Below are positions 11,522-24,013 of a stretch of 64,000 nucleotides of DNA, piece by piece (the first letter of the stretch is position 1; each line of letters begins with the position of its first letter). The notes below the pieces were generated by a model. The model saw nothing but the letters and a program-made list of their open reading frames with translations. It was not told where the DNA came from and made no database searches. The translations under genes were made by a program, and so were the position numbers. This stretch comes from Sinonovacula constricta. Its lineage: Eukaryota; Mollusca; Bivalvia; Cardiida; Solecurtidae. The stretch lies in contig CM017559.1 in assembly GCA_007844125.1 (NCBI GenBank), positions 37,314,326-37,378,325 on the forward strand. Reading direction: 5' to 3'.

Positions 11522-11593
11522 ATACCTTTCTGGTAACAAGATTGAAGAACTACCAGATCGAGCCTTTAGTAATTTGGACACCTTAGAATACGT
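11522..11593 (+). CDS. LRR exon 3
   Basis: Acceptor TTTTAG (after a T-rich tract) and donor GTACGT bound exactly 72 bp in phase 2. The translation is YLSGNKIEELPDRAF then SNLDTLEY, an excellent LRR match including the L-P and A-F positions. The split codon before it is completed as ATA (Ile) and the one after it as GTG (Val), both at hydrophobic core positions. The 50-bp minisatellite begins about 350 bp downstream. Confidence 0.88.
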
Positions 11594-11942
11594 GTACGTA
11601 CTCATTTCATTGTTGACTTTCTGCTGATACTTAATCACATGACGCAGTAATGTTATCAGAAGTTTGATTTATTTGTCCAGGTCTTTCCCCTACAGTAATA
11701 TTTGTATTAACTTAACATACCATTGTGTCGGTAGAGAATGGCGACATTGAACTGGCACTCATTTTTTTTATCCACAATGTAATCGTCAAGCCTCGTCTAG
11801 CCTCAGATATTTTACGGTCTTGTATAAACAAAAGCACGGATATCGCAGACTTATTTGATTGGTTTGTAAACCTTTAGCCGTTCACAGAGACACGCGCCGT
11901 GCATGATTGCCAGTTAAATGTTGCCAAATAATACTTCTGATT

Positions 11943-14900
11943 CTTAAAACTTCCTGGTCTTGAGGTATCAAACTCGTATCAATGAAAGTTGTATAGATAC
12001 TCCCTGGCGTTGAGGTACCAAACTCGTAGCAATGAAAGTTGTATAGATACTCCCTGGTCTTGAGGTACCAAACTCGTAGCAATGAAAGTTGTACAGATAC
12101 TCCCTGGCCTTGAGGTATCAAACTCGTAGCAATGAAAGTTGTATAGATACTCCCTGGCCGTGAGGTACCAAACTCGTAGCAATGAAAGTTGTATAGATAC
12201 TCCCTGGCCTTGAGGTACCAAACCCGTAGCAATGAAAGTTGTACAGATACTCCCTGGCCTTGAGGTATCAAACTCGTATCAATGAAAGGTGTATAGATAT
12301 TTCCTGGCCTTGAGGTATCAAACTCGTAGCAATAAAAGTTGTATAGATACTTCCTGGCCTTGAGGTACCAAACTCGTATCAATGAAAGTTGTATAGATAC
12401 TCCCTGGCCTTAAGGTACAGACTCGTATCAATGAAAGTTGTATAGATACTTCCTGGCCTTGAGGTACCAAACTCGTATCAATGAAAGTTGTGCAGATACT
12501 CCCTGGCCTTGAGGTACCAAACTAGTATCAATGAAAGTTGTATAGATACTCCCTGGCCTTGAGGTATCAAACTCGTATCAATGGAAGTTGTACAGATACT
12601 CCCTGGCCTTGAGGTACCAAACTCGTAGCAATGAAAGTTGTTTAGATACTCCCTGGCCTTGAGGTACCAAACTCGTATCCATGAAAGTTGTTTAGATACT
12701 CCCTGGCCTTGAGGTATCAAACTCGTATCCATGAAAGTTGTTTAGATACTCCCTGGTCTTGAGGTATCAAACTCGTATCCATGAAAGTTGTTTAGATACT
12801 CCCTGGCCTTGAGGTATCAAACTCGTATCCATGAAAGTTGTTTAGATACTCCCTGGCCTTGAGGTACCAAACTCGTATCAATGAAAGTTGTATAGATACT
12901 CCCTGGTCTTGAGGTATCAAACTCGTAGCAATGAAAGTTCTACAGATACTTCCTGGCCTTGAGGTATCAAACTCGTATCCATGAAAGTTGTTTAGATACT
13001 CCCTGGCCTTGAGGTATCAAACTCGTATCCATGAAAGTTGTTTAGATACTCCCTGGCCTTGAGGTATCAAACTCGTATCCATGAAAGTTGTTTAGATACT
13101 CCCTGGCCTTGAGGTATCAAACTCGTATCCATGAAAGTTGTTTAGATACTCCCTGGCCTTGAGGTATCAAACTCGTATCCATGAAAGTTGTTTAGATACT
13201 CCCTGGTCTTGAGGTATCAAACTCGTAGCAATGAAAGTTGTACAGATACTTCCTGGCCTTGAGGTACCAAACCCGTATCAATGAAAGTTGTACAGATACT
13301 CCCTGGCCTTGACGTATCAAACTCGTAGCAATGAAAGTTGTATAGATACTCCCTGGTCTTGAGGTACCAAACTCGTAGCAATGAAAGTTGTATAGATACT
13401 CCCTGGTCTTGAGGTACCAAACTCGTAGCAATGAAAGTTGTATAGATACTCCCTGGTCTTGAGGTACCAAACTCGTAGCAATGAAAGTTGTTTACATACT
13501 CCCTTGCCTTGAGGTACCAAACTCGTATCAATGAAAGTTGTATAGATACTTCCTGGCCTTGAGGTACCAAACTCGTATCAATGAAAGTTGTACAGATACT
13601 CCCTGGCCTTGACGTATCAAACTCGTAGCAATGAAAGTTGTATAGATACTCCCTGGCCGTGAGGTACCAAACCCGTAGCAATGAAAGTTGTACAGATACT
13701 CCCTGGCCTTGAGGTATCAAACTCGTAGCAATGAAAGTTGTATAGATACTCCCTGGCCGTGAGGTACCAAACTCGTAGCAATGAAAGTTGTATAGATACT
13801 CCCTGGCCTTGAGGTACCAAACCCGTAGCAATGAAAGTTGTACAGATACTCCCTGGCCTTGAGGTATCAAACTCGTATCAATGAAAGGTGTATAGATATT
13901 TCCTGGCCTTGAGGTATCAAACTCGTAGCAATAAAAGTTGTATAGATACTTCCTGGCCTTGAGGTACCAAACTCGTATCAATGAAAGTTGTATAGATACT
14001 CCCTGGCCTTAAGGTACAGACTCGTATCAATGAAAGTTGTATAGATACTTCCTGGCCTTGAGGTACCAAACTCGTATCAATGAAAGTTGTGCAGATACTC
14101 CCTGGCCTTGAGGTACCAAACTCGTATCAATGAAAGTTGTATAGATACTCCCTGGCCTTGAGGTATCAAACTCGTATCAATGGAAGTTGTACAGATACTC
14201 CCTGGCCTTGAGGTACCAAACTCGTAGCAATGAAAGTTGTTTAGATACTCCCTGGCCTTGAGGTACCAAACTCGTATCAATGAAAGTTGTATAGATACTC
14301 CCTGGTCTTGAGGTATCAAACTCGTAGCAATGAAAGTTCTACAGATACTTCCTGGCCTTGAGGTATCAAACTCGTAGCAATGAAAGTTGTATAGATACTC
14401 CCTGGTCTTGAGGTACCAAACTCGTAGCAATGAAAGTTGTTTACATACTCCCTTGCCTTGAGGTACCAAACTCGTATCAATGAAAGTTGTATAGATACTT
14501 CCTGGCCTTGAGGTACCAAACTCTTATCAATGAAAGTTGTACAGATACTCCCTTGCCTTGAGGTATCAAACTCGTAGCAATGAAAGTTGTTTAGATACTC
14601 CCTGGTCTTGAGGTACCAAACTCGTATCAATGAAAGTTGTGCAGATACTCCCTGGCCTTGAGGTACCAAACTCGTATCAATGAAAGTTGTATAGATACGC
14701 CCTTGCCTTGAGGTACCAAACTCGTATCAATGAAAGTTGTATAGATACTCCCTGGCCTTGAGGTACCAAACGCGTAGCAATGAAAGTTGTACAGATACTC
14801 CCTGGCCTTGAGGTACCAAACTCGTATCAATGAAAGTTGTATAGATACTCCCTTGCCTTGAGGTACCAAACTCGTAGCAATGAAAGTTGTACAGATACTC

Positions 14901-17900
14901 CCTGGCCTTGAGGTATCAAACTCGTAGCAATGAAAGTTGTAAAGATACTCCCTGGCCTTGAGGTACCAAACTCGTAGCAATGAAAGTTGTATAGATACTC
15001 CCTGGTCTTAAGGTATCAAACTCGTAGCAATGAAAGTTGTATAGATACTCCCTGGTCTTGAGGTATCAAACTCATAGCAATGAACGTTGTATAGATACTC
15101 CCTTGCCTTGAGGTATCAAACTCGTAGCATTGAAAGTTGTACAGATACTTCCTGGCCTTGAGGTACCAAACTCGTAGCAATGAAAGTTGTATAGATACTC
15201 CCTTGCCTTGAGGTACCAAACTCGTAGCAATGAAAGCTGTACAGATACTCCCTTGCCTTGAGGTACCAAACTCGTAGCCATGAAAGTTGTTTAGATACTC
15301 CCTTGCCTTGAGGTATCAAACTCGTAGCAATGAAAGTTGTACAGATACTCCCTTGCCTTGAGGTATCAAACTCGTAGCAATGAAAGTTGTTTAGATACTC
15401 CCTGGTCTTGAGGTACCAAACTCGTAGCCATGAAAGTTGTATAGATACTCCCTGGCCTTGAGGTATCAAACTCGTAGCAATGAAAGTTGTACAGATACTC
15501 CCTTGCCTTGAGGTACCAAACTCGTAGCAATGAAAGTTGTACAGATACTCCCTGGCCTTGAAGTACCAAATTCGTAGCAATGAAAGTTGTTTAGATACTT
15601 CCTGGCCTTGAGGTACCAAACTCGTATCAATGAAAGTTGTATAGATACTCCCTGGCCTTGAGGTACCAAACTCGTAGCAATGAAAGTTGTACAGATACTC
15701 CCTGGCCTTGAGGTACCAAACTCGTATCAATGAAAGTTGTATAGATACTCCCTTGCCTTGAGGTACCAAACTCGTAGCAATGAAAGTTGTACAGATACTG
15801 CCTGGCCTTGAGGTATCAAACTCGTAGCAATGAAAGTTGTATAGATACTCCCTTGCCTTGAGGTACCAAACTCGTAGCAATGAAAGTTGTATAGATACTC
15901 CCTGGTCTTGAGGTATCAAACTCGTAGCAATGAAAGTTGTATAGATACTCCCTGGTCTTGAGGTATCAAACTCGTAGCAATGAAAGTTGTACAGATACTT
16001 CCTGGCCTTGAGGTACCAAACTCGTAGCAATGAAGGTTGTACAGATACTTCCTGGCCTTGAGGTACCAAACTCGTAGCAATGAAAGTTGTATAGATACTC
16101 TCTTGCCTTGAGGTACCAAACTCGTAGCAATGAAAGTTGTACAGATACTCCCTGGCATTGAGGTACCAAACTCGTAGCCATGAAAGTTGTTTAGATACTC
16201 CCTTGCCTTCAGGTATCAAACTCGTAGCAATGAAAGTTGTACAGATACTCCCTGGTCTTGAGGTACCAAACTCGTAGCCATGAAAGTTGTATAGATACTC
16301 CCTGGCCTTGAGGTACCAAACTCGTAGCATTGAAAGTTGTACAGATACTCCCTTGCCTTGAGGTACCAAACTCGTAGCAATGAAAGTTGTACAGATACTC
16401 CCTGGCCTTGAAGTACAAAATTCGTAGCAATGAATGTTTTTTAGATACTTCCTGGCCTTGAGGTACCAAACTCGTAGCCATGAAAGTTGTTTAGATACGT
16501 CCTGGCCTTGAGGTACCAAACTCGTAGCAATGGAAGTTGTACAGATACTCCCTTGCCTTGAGGTACCAAACTCGTAGCAATGAAAGTTGTTTAGATACTC
16601 CCTTGCCTTGAGGTACCAAACTCGTAGCAATGGTACTCCCTGACCTCGAAGTACCAAATTCGTAGCAATGAAAGTTGTTTAGATACTTCCTGGCCTTGAG
16701 GTACGAAACACGTAGCAATAAAAGTTGTTCAGATACTTCCTGGCCTTGAGGTACCAAACTCGTAGCAATGAAAGTTGTTTAGATACTCCCTTGCCTTGAG
16801 GTATCAAACTCGTAGCAATGAAAGTTGTACAGATACTCCCTTGCCTTGAGGTACCAAACTCGTAGCAATGAAAGTTGTACAGATACTCCCTGGCCTTGAG
16901 GTACCAAACTCGTATCCATGAAAGTTGTTTAGATACTCCCTGGTCTTGAGGTATCAAACTCGTAGCCATGAAAGTTGTTTAGATACTCCCTGGTCTTGAG
17001 GTATCAAACTCGTAGCAATGAAAGTTGTACAGATACTTCCTGGCCTTGAGGTATCAAACTCGTAGCAATGAAAGTTGTTCAGAAAGTCCCTGGTCTTGAG
17101 GTACCAAACTCGTATCAATGAAAGTTGTATAGATACTCCCTTGCCTTGAGGTATCAAACTCGTAGCAATGAAAGTTGTACAGATACTCCCTTGCCTTGAC
17201 GTATCAAACTCGTAGCAATGAAAGTTGAATAGATACTCCCTGGCCTTGAGGTACAAAACTCGTAGCAATGAAAGTTGTACAGATACTCCATTGCCTTGAG
17301 GTACCAAACTCGTATCAATGTTACTCCCTGATCTTGAGGAACCAAACTCGTATCCATGATACTGTCTGGCCTTGAGGTACCAACTCGTATCAATGAAAGT
17401 TGTATAGATACTCCCTTGCCTTGAGGTACCAAACTCGTAGCAATGAAAGTTGTACAGATACTGCCTGGCCTTGAGGTATCAAACTCGTAGCAATGAAAGT
17501 TGTATAGATACTCCCTGGCCTTGAGGTACCAAACTCGTAGCAATGAAAGTTGTATAGATACTCCCTGGTCTTGAGGTATCAAACTCGTAGCAATGAAAGT
17601 TGTATAGATACTCCCTGGTCTTGAGGTATCAAACTCGTAGCAATGAAAGTTGTACAGATATTTCCTGGCCTTGAGGTACCAAACTCGTAGCAATGAAAGT
17701 TGTACAGATACTTCCTGGCCTTGAGGTACCAAACTCGTAGCAATGAAAGTTGTATAGATACTCCCTTGCCTTGAGGTACCAAACTCGTAGCAATGAAAGT
17801 TGTACAGATACTCCCTTGCCTTGAGGTACCAAACTCGTAGCAATGATACTCCCTGACCTTGAAGTACCAAATTCGTAGCAATGAAAGTTGTTTAGATACT

Positions 17901-20636
17901 TCCTGGCCTTGAGGTACTAAACTCGTAGCAATGAAAGTTGTTTAGATACTTCCTAGCCTTGAGGTACCAAACTCGTAGCAATGAAAGTTGTACAGATACT
18001 CCCTTGCCTTGAGGTACCAAACTCGTAGCAATGAAAGTTGTTTAGATACTCCCTTGCCTTGAGGTACCAAACTCGTAGCAATGGTACTCCCTGACCTCGA
18101 AGTACCAAATTCGTAGCAATGAAAGTTGTTTAGATACTTCCTGGCCTTGAGGTACGAAACACGTAGCAATAAAAGTTGTTCACATACTTCCTGGCCTTGA
18201 GGTACCAAACTCGTAGCAATGAAAGTTGTTTAGATACTCCCTTGCCTTGAGGTATCAAACTCGTAGCAATGAAAGTTGTACAGATACTCCCTTGCCTTGA
18301 GGTACCAAACTCGTAGCAATGAAAGTTGTACAGATACTCCCTGGCCTTGAGGTTCCAAACTCGTATCCATGAAAGTTGTTTAGATACTCCCTGGTCTTGA
18401 GGTATCAAACTCGTAGCCATGAAAGTTGTTTAGATACTCCCTGGTCTTGAGGTATCAAACTCGTAGCAATGAAAGTTGTACAGATACTTCCTGGCCTTGA
18501 GGTATCAAACTCGTAGCAATGAAAGTTGTTCAGAAAGTCCCTGGTCTTGAGGTACCAAACTCGTATCAATGAAAGTTGTATAGATACTCCCTTGCCTTGA
18601 GGTATCAAACTCGTAGCAATGAAAGTTGTACAGATACTCCCTTGCCTTGAGGTATCAAACTCGTAGCAATGAAAGTTGAATAGATACTCCCTGGCCTTGA
18701 GGTACCAAACTCGTAGCAATGAAAGTTGTACAGATACTCCATTGCCTTGAGGTACCAAACTCGTATCAATGATACTCCCTGATCTTGAGGAACCAAACTC
18801 GTATCCATGATACTGTCTGGCCTTGAGGTACCAACTCGTATCAATGAAAGTTGTATAGATACTCCCTTGCCTTGAGGTACCAAACTCGTAGCAATGAAAG
18901 TTGTACAGATACTGCCTGGCCTTGAGGTATCAAACTCGTAGCAATGAAAGTTGTATAGATACTCCCTGGCCTTGAGGTACCAAACTCGTAGCAATGAAAG
19001 TTGTATAGATACTCCCTGGTCTTGAGGTATCAAACTCGTAGCAATGAAAGTTGTATAGATACTCCCTGGTCTTGAGGTATCAAACTCGTAGCAATGAAAG
19101 TTGTACAGATACTTCCTGGCCTTGAGGTACCAAACTCGTAGCAATGAAAGTTGTACAGATACTTCCTGGCCTTGAGGTACCAAACTCGTAGCAATGAAAG
19201 TTGTATAGATACTCCCTTGCCTTGAGGTACCAAACTCGTAGCAATGAAAGTTGTACAGATACTCCCTTGCCTTGAGGTACCAAACTCGTAGCAATGATAC
19301 TCCCTGACCTTGAAGTACCAAATTCGTAGCAATGAAAGTTGTTTAGATACTTCCTGGCCTTGAGGTACTAAACTCGTAGCAATGAAAGTTGTTTAGATAC
19401 TTCCTAGCCTTGACGTACCAAACTCGTAGCAATGAAAGTTGTTTAGATACTCCCTTGCCTTGAGGTATCAAACTCGTAGCAATGAAAGTTGTACAGATGC
19501 TCCCTTGCCTTGAGGTACCAAACTCGTAGCAATGAAAGTTGTACAGATGCTCCCTGGCCTTGAGGTACCAAACTCGTATCCATGAAAGTTGTTTAGATAC
19601 TCCCTGGTCTTGAGGTATCAAACTCGTAGCCATGAAAGTTGTTTAGATACTCCCTGGTCTTGAGGTATTTTTAAAACTCGTAGCAATGAAAGTTGTACAG
19701 ATACTTCCTGGCCTTGAGGTATCAAACTCGTAGCAATATAAGTTGTTCAGAAACTCCCTGGTCTTGAGGTACCAAACTCGTAGCAATGAAAGTTGTTTAG
19801 ATACTCCCTTGCCTTGAGGTATCAAACTCGTAGCAATGAAAGTTGTACAGATACTCCCTTGCCTTGAGGTACCAAACTCGTAGCAATGAAAGTTGTATAG
19901 ATTCTCCCTGGCCTTGAGATATCAAACTCGTAGCAATGAAAGTTGTACAGATACTCCCTTGCCTTGAGGTATCAAACTCGTAGCAATGAAAGTTGAATAG
20001 ATACTCCCTGGCCTTGAGGTACCAAACTCGTAGCAATGAAAGTTGTACAGATACTCCATTGCCTTGAGGTACCAAACTCGTATCAATGATACTCCCTGAC
20101 CTTGAGGAACCAAACTCGTATCCATGATACTGTCTGGCCTTGAGGTACCAAACTCGTATCCATGATACTGCCTGGCCTTAAGGTACAAAACTCGTATCAA
20201 TGATACTGCCTGGCCTTGAGGTACCAAACTCGTATCAGTGATACTGCCTGGCCTTGAGGTACCAACTCGTATCAATGAAAGTTGTTTAGATACTCCCTGG
20301 CCTTGAGGTACCAAACTCGTATCCATGATGCTGCCTGGCCTTGAGGTACCAAACTCGTATCAATGATACTGCCTGGCCTTGAGGTACCAAACTCGTATCC
20401 ATGATACTGCCTGGCCTTGAGGTACCAAACTCGTAGCAATGAAAGTTGTATAGATACTACCTGGCCTTGAGGTACCAAACTCGTATCAATGAAAGTTGTA
20501 TAGATACTCCATTGCCTTGAGGTACCAAACTCGTATCAATGAAAGTTGTTTAGATACTCCCTGGCCTTGAGGTACCAAACTCGTAGCAATGATACTCCCT
20601 GACCTTGAAGTACCAAATTCGTAGCAATGAAAGTTG
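11943..20636 (+). repeat. 50-bp minisatellite, large left block
   Basis: About 8.7 kb of a 50-bp unit, TGAGGTACCAAACTCGTAGC followed by a 30-base part containing GAAAGTTGTATAGATACTCC. Because 50 is not a multiple of three, the minus strand is open in several overlapping frames, which produces long artificial proteins (up to 513 codons at 15116-16657). Two large duplications are visible: blocks at 16.5-17.9 kb recur 1451 bp later, and blocks at 11.9-12.7 kb recur 1599 bp later. Near 20.1-20.4 kb most units lack 12 bases and are 38 bp long. Confidence 0.98.
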
Positions 20637-20668
20637 GGCCATGCCAAATCGGAATTCTGTTAAGCGTC
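20637..20668 (+). repeat. Left terminal inverted repeat of the THAP transposon
   Basis: Starts GGCCATGCCAAATCGGAATT. Pairs with 22637-22668 over about 32 bases with two transitions. Confidence 0.9.
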
Positions 20669-21276
20669 CGCGTGCGCGTAGGTTTTGGAGTCCACAATCC
20701 AAAAAAAAACAACAATTTTGTTAGTGAAATTTTCTTAAATAATTCCAATGTTCCGTGAATCGATAACGACAATTTCGTTCGGGGAAAATGTGTTCGGTAA
20801 CGACGTATATTACTCGTATGCAATTTATCATAACCGTAATCATGTAGACGCTTGATAATAAGAGAATAACGCGAAATCCAAGCGTTCAGAGATACTGATC
20901 CAGTCAAACTGTTCGTTGGAACCACGATGGGTTTTTTTTTCTTTTCTTTTTTCTTTTGGTTTCTGTCTTATATAAATTCGAATTTAACAGTTCGCTCGTA
21001 AATAACATGTATTGGTGAGAAACAGTCCTCATGGCAAGCAAAATTATTGACCTTTTCGAAATTACGAAATCTCGCGCAATCACGCTCCGCGAGATTTGAG
21101 GTCACGGGGGTTCCGTTTATGTGCTCGCGTGTAAACATAGAACAGCTGACTTACTTTCGTTTCTTCTTCACACACAAAGAGAGGGACAAAGTGAATAAAA
21201 ATGATAAACCAAATCATCAGAACTTGTATTTATATGTTTTAAATGAATTTACTTGCTGAGATAATTTTATTTTGCT

Positions 21277-21447
21277 ATGGGACAGAACGATTTCTGCTGT
21301 GCTGAAGGTTGTAACCACGAGAGATCTCGAGGTGCCACATGCAATTTTTACAAGATTCCTAACAATAAAAAAGCTCAGACCTGCGTGGCTGACTTATTGG
21401 AGAAATGGATACGTTGTCATTTAGCCTTTAGTTCCAATCAAAATTGA
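21277..21447 (+). pseudogene. THAP-like zinc finger, N-terminus of a lost transposase
   Basis: A 56-codon frame starting M-G-Q-N-D-F-C-C-A-E-G-C-N and continuing T-C-N-F-Y-K-I-P-N-N-K-K. The paired Cys near the start followed by F-Y-K-I-P is the beginning of a THAP DNA-binding domain (C-x(2-4)-C, later C-x2-H), which is common in transposases of P-element-like and other animal DNA transposons. The start is right for such proteins, whose THAP finger is at the extreme N-terminus. The frame stops after E-K-W-I-R-C-H and about 8 residues, before the rest of a transposase, so this copy is truncated or spliced. Confidence 0.6.
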
Positions 21448-21919
21448 AATTATCTTCCAAATTATGTCATTTTGAAGACCACCCCCTTCCCCCCACCGCC
21501 AAGTCAAGGAAAAAATGGTTTAAAGTGCCAAGTATATTTTCCCATAGACCAGCAGTAAGAAAGGCCTCAAGATGACAATCAAAAGAAAACATAAAAACTA
21601 TGCATGGTAAGCTAATCTTTTTTTATTAGCACCCCCTCCACTCATTTTTTCAATGGTCAAACATTTGAACAACACTATAACGATCCATCAAAGTATAAGC
21701 ACAAAGTTAAGGCCATAGAGCAAGTAAAGTTGAGTGAGCATTCCCAATCGCTCTTTCGTATTCTTACCTACCCTTGTAATTGACAGTAAGAGAATGAAGC
21801 CATTAAAAGAAGCTATACTTTGCCTAGCAAGCTCTTTTTCAAAGTATTCTGATTTTATGTGTGATCAACAAAAAAAGGATCCTTGATATTCCCAACCTAC
21901 CCTCCCAGCTAGGTCCCCC

Positions 21920-22207
21920 GATGATGGCATACATACAAGAATCAAGCATATCCCTGGTCAACCTCGATCTGCTGTAGTCGCAGAAAAGTATGCCAATCTT
22001 GAAAGTCTTCTTTCAGAAAAAGACAACTATGAAGCAGTTTCACTTTCTGATGTTTATCCATTTGATAGGAAGAAAGGGTACTACTATGTTCAAAACATTC
22101 AGTTGAGCTTTGACATTACATTCTACCACTATTGTAGTGGTGGTCCGAATGAGGACCTTTTCTTGGTTTGGAAGTCCCCAAGAATGCTCGAACCCTTATA
22201 TTTATAA
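21920..22207 (+). pseudogene. Second coding fragment of the THAP transposon
   Basis: A stop-free stretch of 95 codons ending in TAA, starting D-D-G-I-H-T-R-I-K and including S-L-S-D-V-Y-P-F-D-R-K-K-G and C-S-G-G-P-N-E-D-L-F. Composition looks protein-like; I recognise no domain. Position and strand suggest a later exon or remnant of the same transposase. The region between the two fragments is not open in one frame. Confidence 0.4.
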
Positions 22208-22636
22208 AATTTTGCCACATAGATCTCCAAAGTATTTTGTCTCAGATTGCCATTTATATATTGTTTAATTCTATTATGACAGTATTACCAGTATAATATA
22301 GTTCATGCATTGGTTCATTGTACATGACACATTACTCCACATTCCTTCTTACTTACAAATAAGTTGTGACAATATTTCCATAGTTATGCCATAATTACAA
22401 TATAAATTTTTTGTTAAAAACACTAGTCATTTTATATTAAACCATATATTTTATGTCTGTGCTTACACTAGTCATTTCTTAAGTAATTCATACCATTGTT
22501 TCATATTATGATGATGTTTTTCCAATAAAAATATATATAATGCATTGGGGTTTTTTTTTGTCGTAAAATATTTGTTTTTTCGTTTTCGGTTTGTGTTTTT
22601 TTGTGAATAGGTACCTAGGTTTGTCAAACTTGAGTT

Positions 22637-22668
22637 GACGCTTAACAAAATTCCAATTTGGCATGGCC
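22637..22668 (-). repeat. Right terminal inverted repeat of the THAP transposon
   Basis: On the minus strand it starts GGCCATGCCAAATTGGAATT. Followed on the + strand by the TTG target duplicate. Confidence 0.9.
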
Positions 22669-22671
22669 TTG

Positions 22672-23429
22672 TTTAGATACTTCCTGGCCTTGAGGTACTA
22701 AACTCGTAGCAATGAAAGTTGTTTAGATACTTCCTAGCCTTGAGGTACCAAACTCGTATCAATGAAAGTTGTTAGATACTCCCTGGCCTTGAGGTACCAA
22801 ACTCGTAGCAATGAAAGTTGTATAGATACTCCCTGGCCTTGAGGTACCAAACTCGTAGCAATGAAAGTTGTTTAGATACTCCCTTGCCTTGAGGTACCAA
22901 ACTCGTATCGATGAAAGTTGTATAGATACTCCCTGGTCTTGAGGTACCAAACTCGTATCGATGAAAGTTGTTTAGATACTCTCTTGCCTTGAGGTACCAA
23001 ACTCGTAGCAATGAAAGTTGTTTAGATACTCCCTTGCCTTGAGGTACCAAACTCGTATCGATGAAAGTTGTATAGATACTCCCTGGTCTTGAGGTACCAA
23101 ACTCGTATCGATGAAAGTTGTTTAGATACTCCCTTGCCTTGAGGTACCAAACTCGTAGCAATGAAAGTTGTTTAGATACTCCCTGGCCTTGAGGTATCAA
23201 ACTCGTATCAATGAAAGTTGTTTAGATACTCCCTGGCCTTGAGGTACCAAACTCGTATCGATGAAAGTTATACAGAAACCTTGCTGACGCTCACTCACTA
23301 AAATGTGGCCTTGAGGTATCAAACTCGTATCAATGAAAGTTGTTTAGATACTCCCTGGCCTTGAGGTACCAAACTCGTATCGATGAAAGTTATACAGAAA
23401 CCTTGCTGACGCTCACTCACTAAAATGTG
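22672..23429 (+). repeat. 50-bp minisatellite, right block
   Basis: Continuation of the 50-bp array after the transposon. It ends with a 123-bp block present twice: two minisatellite units followed by a 45-base tail including GAAACCTTGCTGACGCTCAC, the copies ending near 23306 and 23429. The tail is not part of the standard unit and may be the original flank caught up in the last duplication. Confidence 0.95.
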
Positions 23430-23586
23430 CACGACACCTTGCCGTTCTGATGTCTTAATATTCTTAAAAACTTAAAGCAATTTTTAATTTGCAATTTTCA
23501 ACATTGTTTATTTTTATAATGTATGCTTAACAACATCTTACCTTATTTAGTTAATATGTATTTAAGTTATTTGTTTTGTATTTCAG

Positions 23587-23658
23587 GATACTGTACAATA
23601 ACACACTTCGTTCTATATCCGAAGACACGTTCTGGGAGACACACAGCTTATCGCAGGT
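23587..23658 (+). CDS. LRR exon 4
   Basis: Acceptor TTTCAG and donor GTAAGT bound 72 bp in phase 2. Translation: ILYNNTLRSISEDTF then WETHSLSQ. The N-N-x-L, I and F spacing fits an LRR. N-N-T is a possible N-glycosylation sequon. The exon lies 158 bp after the last unit of the 50-bp minisatellite, so the coding boundary and splice signals have been kept while the intron expanded. Confidence 0.85.
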
Positions 23659-24013
23659 GTAAGTTTAATTAAGTTAAGGTGGTGTGCTAAATTTTGTTCA
23701 AATGTTCTTTTCTTTGAGGATGATAGTGGCCGAGTACAATAATATCAAATATACAAACAGTTCTCAACACTCAATAACGCTTTGCTACTCCCCTATAATA
23801 AACACAACACTATATCCAGTATCTTAACATGAGTTTGGTTTCTAGGGATGATAAAGAACTTTGTAAAATGAAGCTTGGAAATAAAATGGCCAAGAAAATC
23901 TCCAATGTACGATGCAAAAAGGAGTAAGACGCTTTTACATATATAAAATTATTGATCTTAGTCATCATTATTATGAAATAAAATTGTCATTAGTACTGTA
24001 AAACATATTTTAC

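Larger units (their letters stand above)
20637..22668 (+). mobile_element. THAP-domain DNA transposon inserted in the 50-bp array
   Basis: A 2032-bp segment with terminal inverted repeats of about 32 bp. The left end starts GGCCATGCCAAAT and runs to GTTAAGCGTC; the right end is its reverse complement with two mismatches. It is flanked on both sides by TTG (20634-20636 and 22669-22671), and the minisatellite sequence AAAG-TTG-TTTAG resumes across the insertion, so TTG is a 3-bp target duplication. Inside is a THAP-like zinc-finger start (21277-21447) and a second open fragment (21920-22207). No intact transposase is present, so this copy is defective. A 3-bp duplication fits PIF/Harbinger-like elements, but TTG is not their usual TWA target, so I leave the superfamily open. 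Confidence 0.88.

Noticed and set aside
15116..16657. 513-codon minus-strand frame and dozens of overlapping frames through 11.9-23.4 kb
   Set aside because: All are readings of the 50-bp minisatellite in three frames. There is no non-repeat domain or splice signal, and the same peptide appears in each frame because 50 is not a multiple of three.
20536..20925. 129-codon minus-strand frame reading out of the transposon into the minisatellite
   Set aside because: It crosses the transposon terminus and the array; no domain.
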